DNA of 8,682 nucleotides, taken from assembly GCA_015062715.1 (NCBI GenBank), contig SUUD01000068.1, positions 1-8,682 on the forward strand, given 5' to 3'. Below, in pieces: positions 5,468 through 8,682 of the stretch. Source of the stretch: Olsenella sp. Lineage in GTDB: Bacteria > Actinomycetota > Coriobacteriia > Coriobacteriales > Atopobiaceae. The first letter of the stretch is position 1. Every line of letters begins with the position of its first letter. Position numbers and translations under genes: made by a program. The notes beneath the pieces were generated by a model. It was not told where the DNA came from, made no database searches, and saw nothing but the letters and a program-made list of their open reading frames with translations.

Positions 5468-7237
5468 TTACGCCTCCTTGATGCAACCGAAGGGGCAGGC
5501 CTGGGCGCACTGGCCGCAGCCGATGCACTGGGTGGGGTCGATCACGGGGTGGCCGGTCTCGTCCTTGCCAAGCGCCGGGCAGCCAATGCGCACGCAGGTG
5601 CCGCAGCGGCGGCAGTCGCGAATGACGGGCATGGGCTTGCGCGAGCGGTCGATGAGGCGGCACGGGCTCTTGAAGATGATGACCGAGAGCTTGTCCTCGT
5701 GGCTGGTGGCGCTCTTGAGGGCGCGGCGGATGGCCATCATGTCCTGGGCGTCCACGACCTCGACCTCGTCCACGCCGATGGCCTCGCACAGCTTGACCAG
5801 GTCGAGCTGCTTGCCGGCCGGCACGTCGAGCGGGTTCACGCGGGCGGCCTGCTCGGCCAGGGTGACGCCGTTGACGGGGTTGCCCTGGGTGCCGGTCATG
5901 GCCGTGGTGCGGTTGTCGAGGATGCACAGCGTCCCCTTGCCGCCGTTGTACACGGTGCCGAGCAGGCTCGTGATGCCGGAGTGGGCGAAGGTGGAGTCGC
6001 CGATGACGCCCACCACCGGGCGGCCGGTGCGGTCGGGGACGCCCGCCAGCTCCATGCCGTGCGCCATGGAGAGCGACGCGCCCATGTCGATGACGGAGTC
6101 GACCGAGCGATACGGGGCGACGGCGCCCAGCGTGTAGCAGCCGATGTCGCCGGTGACGACGGCCTTCAGGCGGCGCAGCTCGCAGTAGACCAGGCGGTGC
6201 GGGCAGCCGGCGCAGAACGCGGGCGGACGCGGGGGCAGGCCCTCGGCGACGTCCAGGTGTGCGGGGTCGGCCACGCCAAAGGCGGCGCGGATGTGGGCGG
6301 GCATGACCTCGCCGGAGCGCGGCAGGCGACCGGCGGGCGGGTCGGCCACGGGCACGCCCAGGGCGCGGACGCGCGTCTCGAGGTACGGGGTGGCCTCCTC
6401 GACCACGTAGACCTTGTCGACGCAGGCCGCGAAGGCGGCGAGCTTGGCGGGCGGCAGCGGCCAGGTCACGCCCAGCTTGAGCACGGACGCGTTGGGCAGG
6501 GCCTCGCGCACGTGCACGTAGAGGGCGCCGGCGCAGATGATGCCGATGCTCGTGTCGCGCATCTCGACGCGGTTGAGCGGGGTCTCCTCGGCCCAGGCGA
6601 CCAGCGCGTCCTCGCGGTCGTTGGCGGCGAGCGTGCGGCGCACGGCGTTGGCCGGCATCATGACGTACTTCTCGGGGTGGCTCTCGTAGGCGCGCGGCTC
6701 GAGCTCGGTGCGCTCGCCCACCACGTCGACCAGGGTCTTGGTGTGCGCGATGCGCATGGTCTCGTGGAGCATGACGAGCGTGTCGAACTGCTCGGAGATG
6801 TCGAAGGCCTGCTGGGCCATCTCGTAGGCCTCCTGGCTGTCGGCCGGGTCCAGGCACGGGATGCGCCCGAAGGCCGCGTAGTGGCGGGAGTCCTGCTCGT
6901 TCTGGCTGGAGTAGCAGCTGGGGTCGTCGGCGGCAAGCAGCACCAGGCCGGCGTTGGTGCCGGTGTTGGCGGCGCTCATGAAGGGGTCGGCGGCCACGTT
7001 GACGCCCACGTGCTTCATGGTGACCAGGCTGCGCACGCCTCCCATGGCGGCACCCAGGCCCACCTCGAGCGCGACCTTCTCGTTGGGGGCCCACTCGGCG
7101 TAGACGCCCTCCTTGGTGACGAAGTTCTCGAGCGTCTCGGTGGACGGGGTGCCCGGATAGGCCACGCCCACGGCGACGCCGGCCTCCCACGCGCCCTGCG
7201 CGATGGCCTCGTTGCCCGAAAGCAGCTGTTTGCTCAT
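5468..7237 (-). CDS. iorA: Indolepyruvate ferredoxin oxidoreductase, alpha subunit
   Basis: 589 residues, the catalytic subunit, which binds thiamine diphosphate and iron-sulfur clusters. The N-terminal pyrimidine-binding part has GNEAIAQGAWEAG (8-20) and YPGTPSTE (27-34), then MKHVGVNVAADP (74-85). The middle region carries the family signature FCAGCPHR (341-348) and GDIGCYTLG (363-371). The diphosphate/metal-binding stretch starts at GDST (413-416) and ends near LDNRTTAMTG (440-449). The C-terminus is a two-cluster ferredoxin domain with Cys542, 545, 548, 553 and Cys571, 574, 577, 581, the usual set for two [4Fe-4S] clusters. The start at 7235-7237 has GAGAGGG 6 bases upstream. An in-frame ATG 24 bases earlier lacks a ribosome binding site, and the open frame further upstream lies over the ligase gene. 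The enzyme is oxygen-sensitive in known cases, so an anaerobic host fits. The substrate range (indole, phenyl, hydroxyphenyl) cannot be read from sequence alone. Confidence 0.96.
   Translation of the reverse strand: MSKQLLSGNEAIAQGAWEAGVAVGVAYPGTPSTETLENFVTKEGVYAEWAPNEKVALEVGLGAAMGGVRSLVTMKHVGVNVAADPFMSAANTGTNAGLVLLAADDPSCYSSQNEQDSRHYAAFGRIPCLDPADSQEAYEMAQQAFDISEQFDTLVMLHETMRIAHTKTLVDVVGERTELEPRAYESHPEKYVMMPANAVRRTLAANDREDALVAWAEETPLNRVEMRDTSIGIICAGALYVHVREALPNASVLKLGVTWPLPPAKLAAFAACVDKVYVVEEATPYLETRVRALGVPVADPPAGRLPRSGEVMPAHIRAAFGVADPAHLDVAEGLPPRPPAFCAGCPHRLVYCELRRLKAVVTGDIGCYTLGAVAPYRSVDSVIDMGASLSMAHGMELAGVPDRTGRPVVGVIGDSTFAHSGITSLLGTVYNGGKGTLCILDNRTTAMTGTQGNPVNGVTLAEQAARVNPLDVPAGKQLDLVKLCEAIGVDEVEVVDAQDMMAIRRALKSATSHEDKLSVIIFKSPCRLIDRSRKPMPVIRDCRRCGTCVRIGCPALGKDETGHPVIDPTQCIGCGQCAQACPFGCIKEA
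5473..5479 (-). promoter_or_regulatory. Ribosome binding site of iorB
   Basis: AAGGAGG is formed by the last codons of iorA (Lys-Glu-Ala) and lies 8 bases before the iorB ATG. It decides the iorB start and suggests translational coupling. Confidence 0.75.
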
Positions 7238-7254
7238 GTCGTTCCCTCTCTCTT

Positions 7255-7284
7255 CCCCCATGGGGGGCACTCCCCTGGCGGGGA
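7255..7284. other. Two short GC-rich hairpins between the ligase gene and iorA
   Basis: CCCCCATGGGGG (7255-7266) and TCCCC/GGGGA arms with a 4-base loop (7271-7284) occupy most of the 49-base gap. They sit just before the iorA ribosome binding site and could tune translation or mRNA decay. No U-run is present, so termination is unlikely. In such GC-rich DNA they may be chance. Confidence 0.35.
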
Positions 7285-7286
7285 TT

Positions 7287-8682
7287 CTATGCCTGGTTCT
7301 CGCGGTCGACGAGGTCGGTCGCCCCGTAGCGCTCGCGCAGCAGCGGCTTCTCGATCTTGCCGGTGGGGTTGCGCGGCACCTCGGCAAAGATGATCTTGCG
7401 CGGGCGCTTGTAGCGCGGCAGGTCAAGGCAGAAGTCCTGGATGTCCTGCTCGGTGACGTCGGTGGGGTTGCCGTCGCCGTCCAGGTGGTTGGGCTTGAGC
7501 TGGATGATGGCGCAGCTCACCTCGCCCAGGCGCTCGTCGGGGATGCCGATGACCGCCACGTCCTGGATGGCCGGGTAGCCCGCCAGGAAGTCCTCGATCT
7601 GGACGGGGTAGATGTTCTCGCCGCCCATGATGATGACGTCCTTCTTGCGATCGACCAGCCAGATGAAGCCGTCCTCGTCGACGCGGGCCATGTCGCCGGT
7701 GAGCAGCCACCCGTCGCGCAGCGACTCCGCGGTGGCCTTCTCGTCGTTGTAGTAGCAGCGCATGACGCCGGGGCCCTTGACCCACAGCTCGCCCGTCTCG
7801 CCCTGCGGGACCTCGGCGCCGTCCTCGGAGCAGACCTTGCACTCCCAGCGGTAGCCGGGCACGCCGATGGCGCCCACGTGGTCGATGTTCTCGAGGCCCA
7901 GGTGCACGCAGCCGGGGCCGGTGCTCTCGGACAGGCCGTAGTTGGTGTCGTAGCTGTGGTGGGGGAAGACCTCCTTCCACCTGCGGATGAGGCTCTTGGG
8001 CACGGGCTGGGCGCCAATGTGCATGAGGCGCCACTGGTCAAGCTGGTAGTCGTTGAGGTTGACCTCGCCGCTCTCGATGGCGGTGAGGATGTCCTGGGCC
8101 CAGGGCACGAGCAGCCACACGTTGGTGCAGCCCTCGTTGCTCACGGCCTCGAGGATGGACTTGGGCGAGACGCCGCGCAGAAGCACCGCACGGCCGCCGG
8201 TGTACAGCGAGCCCATCCAGTGGAACTTGGCGCCGGTGTGGTAGAGCGGCGGGATGCACAGGAAGACGTCGTCGTGGACGGTCTCGTGGTGGCGGGCCTC
8301 CATCTCGGCGGCCTGCGCGAGCGACAGGTGCGGGTGCAGGATGGCCTTGGGGAAGCCGGTGGTGCCGCTGGAGTAGTAGATGGCGCCGTCCTCGTCGAGC
8401 GAGATGGGGATGCGCGGGTCGTTGCTGGGACAGTTGCACGACAGCTCGAAGTAGTCCTCGGCGAAGTCGGGGCAGTCGCCGCCCACGAAGAAGAGCAGGC
8501 GGTTGCGCGAGATGGGGCCAAGGCGGTCCTCCACGCGGCTGGTGAACTCGGGCCCAAAGATGAGGACGTCCACCTCGGCCTTGTTCACGCAGTACTGGAT
8601 CTCGGCGCCGGTGTAGCGGAAGTTGAGCGGCACGGCCACGGCACCGGTCTTGAGGACGCCAAAGTAGATGGGCAGCCACTCC
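7287..8682 (-). CDS. AMP-forming acyl-CoA ligase (5' end off window)
   Basis: 464 residues are visible and the frame stays open to the right edge (first residues EWLPIYFGVLKTGAVAVPLN), so the start is missing, probably about 75 residues. It is a class I adenylate-forming enzyme that activates a carboxylic acid with ATP and joins it to CoA. Signatures, counted from the first visible residue: phosphate loop YSSGTTGFPK (103-112), YGLSEST (248-254), TGD (328-330), DRKKD (344-348), GGENIYP (353-359) and PTGKIEK (439-445) with the catalytic Lys442. All are intact. The overall look is that of a fatty-acid or aryl-acid CoA ligase. Placed directly before iorAB, it may handle phenylacetate, indoleacetate or a related acid, or work in reverse on the aryl-acetyl-CoA made by IorAB. 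A GTG at 8637-8639 is in frame but is internal to conserved sequence and is not the start. Confidence 0.93.
   Translation of the reverse strand, partial: EWLPIYFGVLKTGAVAVPLNFRYTGAEIQYCVNKAEVDVLIFGPEFTSRVEDRLGPISRNRLLFFVGGDCPDFAEDYFELSCNCPSNDPRIPISLDEDGAIYYSSGTTGFPKAILHPHLSLAQAAEMEARHHETVHDDVFLCIPPLYHTGAKFHWMGSLYTGGRAVLLRGVSPKSILEAVSNEGCTNVWLLVPWAQDILTAIESGEVNLNDYQLDQWRLMHIGAQPVPKSLIRRWKEVFPHHSYDTNYGLSESTGPGCVHLGLENIDHVGAIGVPGYRWECKVCSEDGAEVPQGETGELWVKGPGVMRCYYNDEKATAESLRDGWLLTGDMARVDEDGFIWLVDRKKDVIIMGGENIYPVQIEDFLAGYPAIQDVAVIGIPDERLGEVSCAIIQLKPNHLDGDGNPTDVTEQDIQDFCLDLPRYKRPRKIIFAEVPRNPTGKIEKPLLRERYGATDLVDRENQA

Noticed and set aside
4688..7393. A 901-codon open frame on the plus strand, opposite iorB and iorA
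   Set aside because: It is antisense to two clear enzymes, is rich in Gly, Ala, His, Val and Asp in the way GC-rich antisense frames are, has no motif, and starts within the palindromic repeat. It is an effect of third-position GC bias.
7238..7426. Upstream extension of iorA to 7426 or to the ATG at 7261
   Set aside because: The extra sequence is Arg/Ser/Ala-rich shadow of the ligase gene. The ATG at 7237 has a ribosome binding site and the family-typical beginning follows it.

Overview
The window is high-GC bacterial DNA. Every gene I can support lies on the minus strand. The mix points to an anaerobic actinobacterium of the class Coriobacteriia, perhaps near Olsenella or Atopobium. The reasons are strongly GC-rich third codon positions, strong GGAGG ribosome binding sites, an oxygen-sensitive 2-oxoacid:ferredoxin oxidoreductase, and a small helix-turn-helix/kinase pair of a kind I associate with that group. 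This placement is inference, not proof.

Reading in the direction of transcription, the right third (8682 down to 4829) is a metabolic operon. It holds an AMP-forming acyl-CoA ligase that runs off the right edge, then iorA and iorB. IorAB is expected to oxidise aryl-pyruvates made from aromatic amino acids to aryl-acetyl-CoA, reducing ferredoxin. The ligase is a candidate for handling the matching acid or CoA ester, so the set could be an aromatic amino-acid fermentation module.

A 275-base intergenic region follows (4554-4828). It holds two related 33-base palindromes spaced 60 bases apart, a terminator-like hairpin pointing right, and a perfect 21-bp inverted repeat just upstream of a Fic-family AMPylator gene (4553-3507). 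The Fic protein has an N-terminal inhibitory motif and a C-terminal winged helix. In the lines sampled, its gene is clearly less GC-rich than iorA.

The left third (3408 down to 1) is a five-gene cluster in one direction: a small helix-turn-helix protein, a Ser/Thr-type protein kinase with three C-terminal membrane segments, a glycine-zipper plus SHOCT-domain protein, a 60-residue single-pass membrane protein, and a Gln/Pro-rich membrane-anchored protein with a Glu-Pro spacer that runs off the left edge. The first two genes are two bases apart and probably translationally coupled. The cluster looks like an envelope-associated signalling module of unknown purpose, and it is the best candidate here for an undescribed system. 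I see no tRNA, rRNA, CRISPR array, transposase or integrase.
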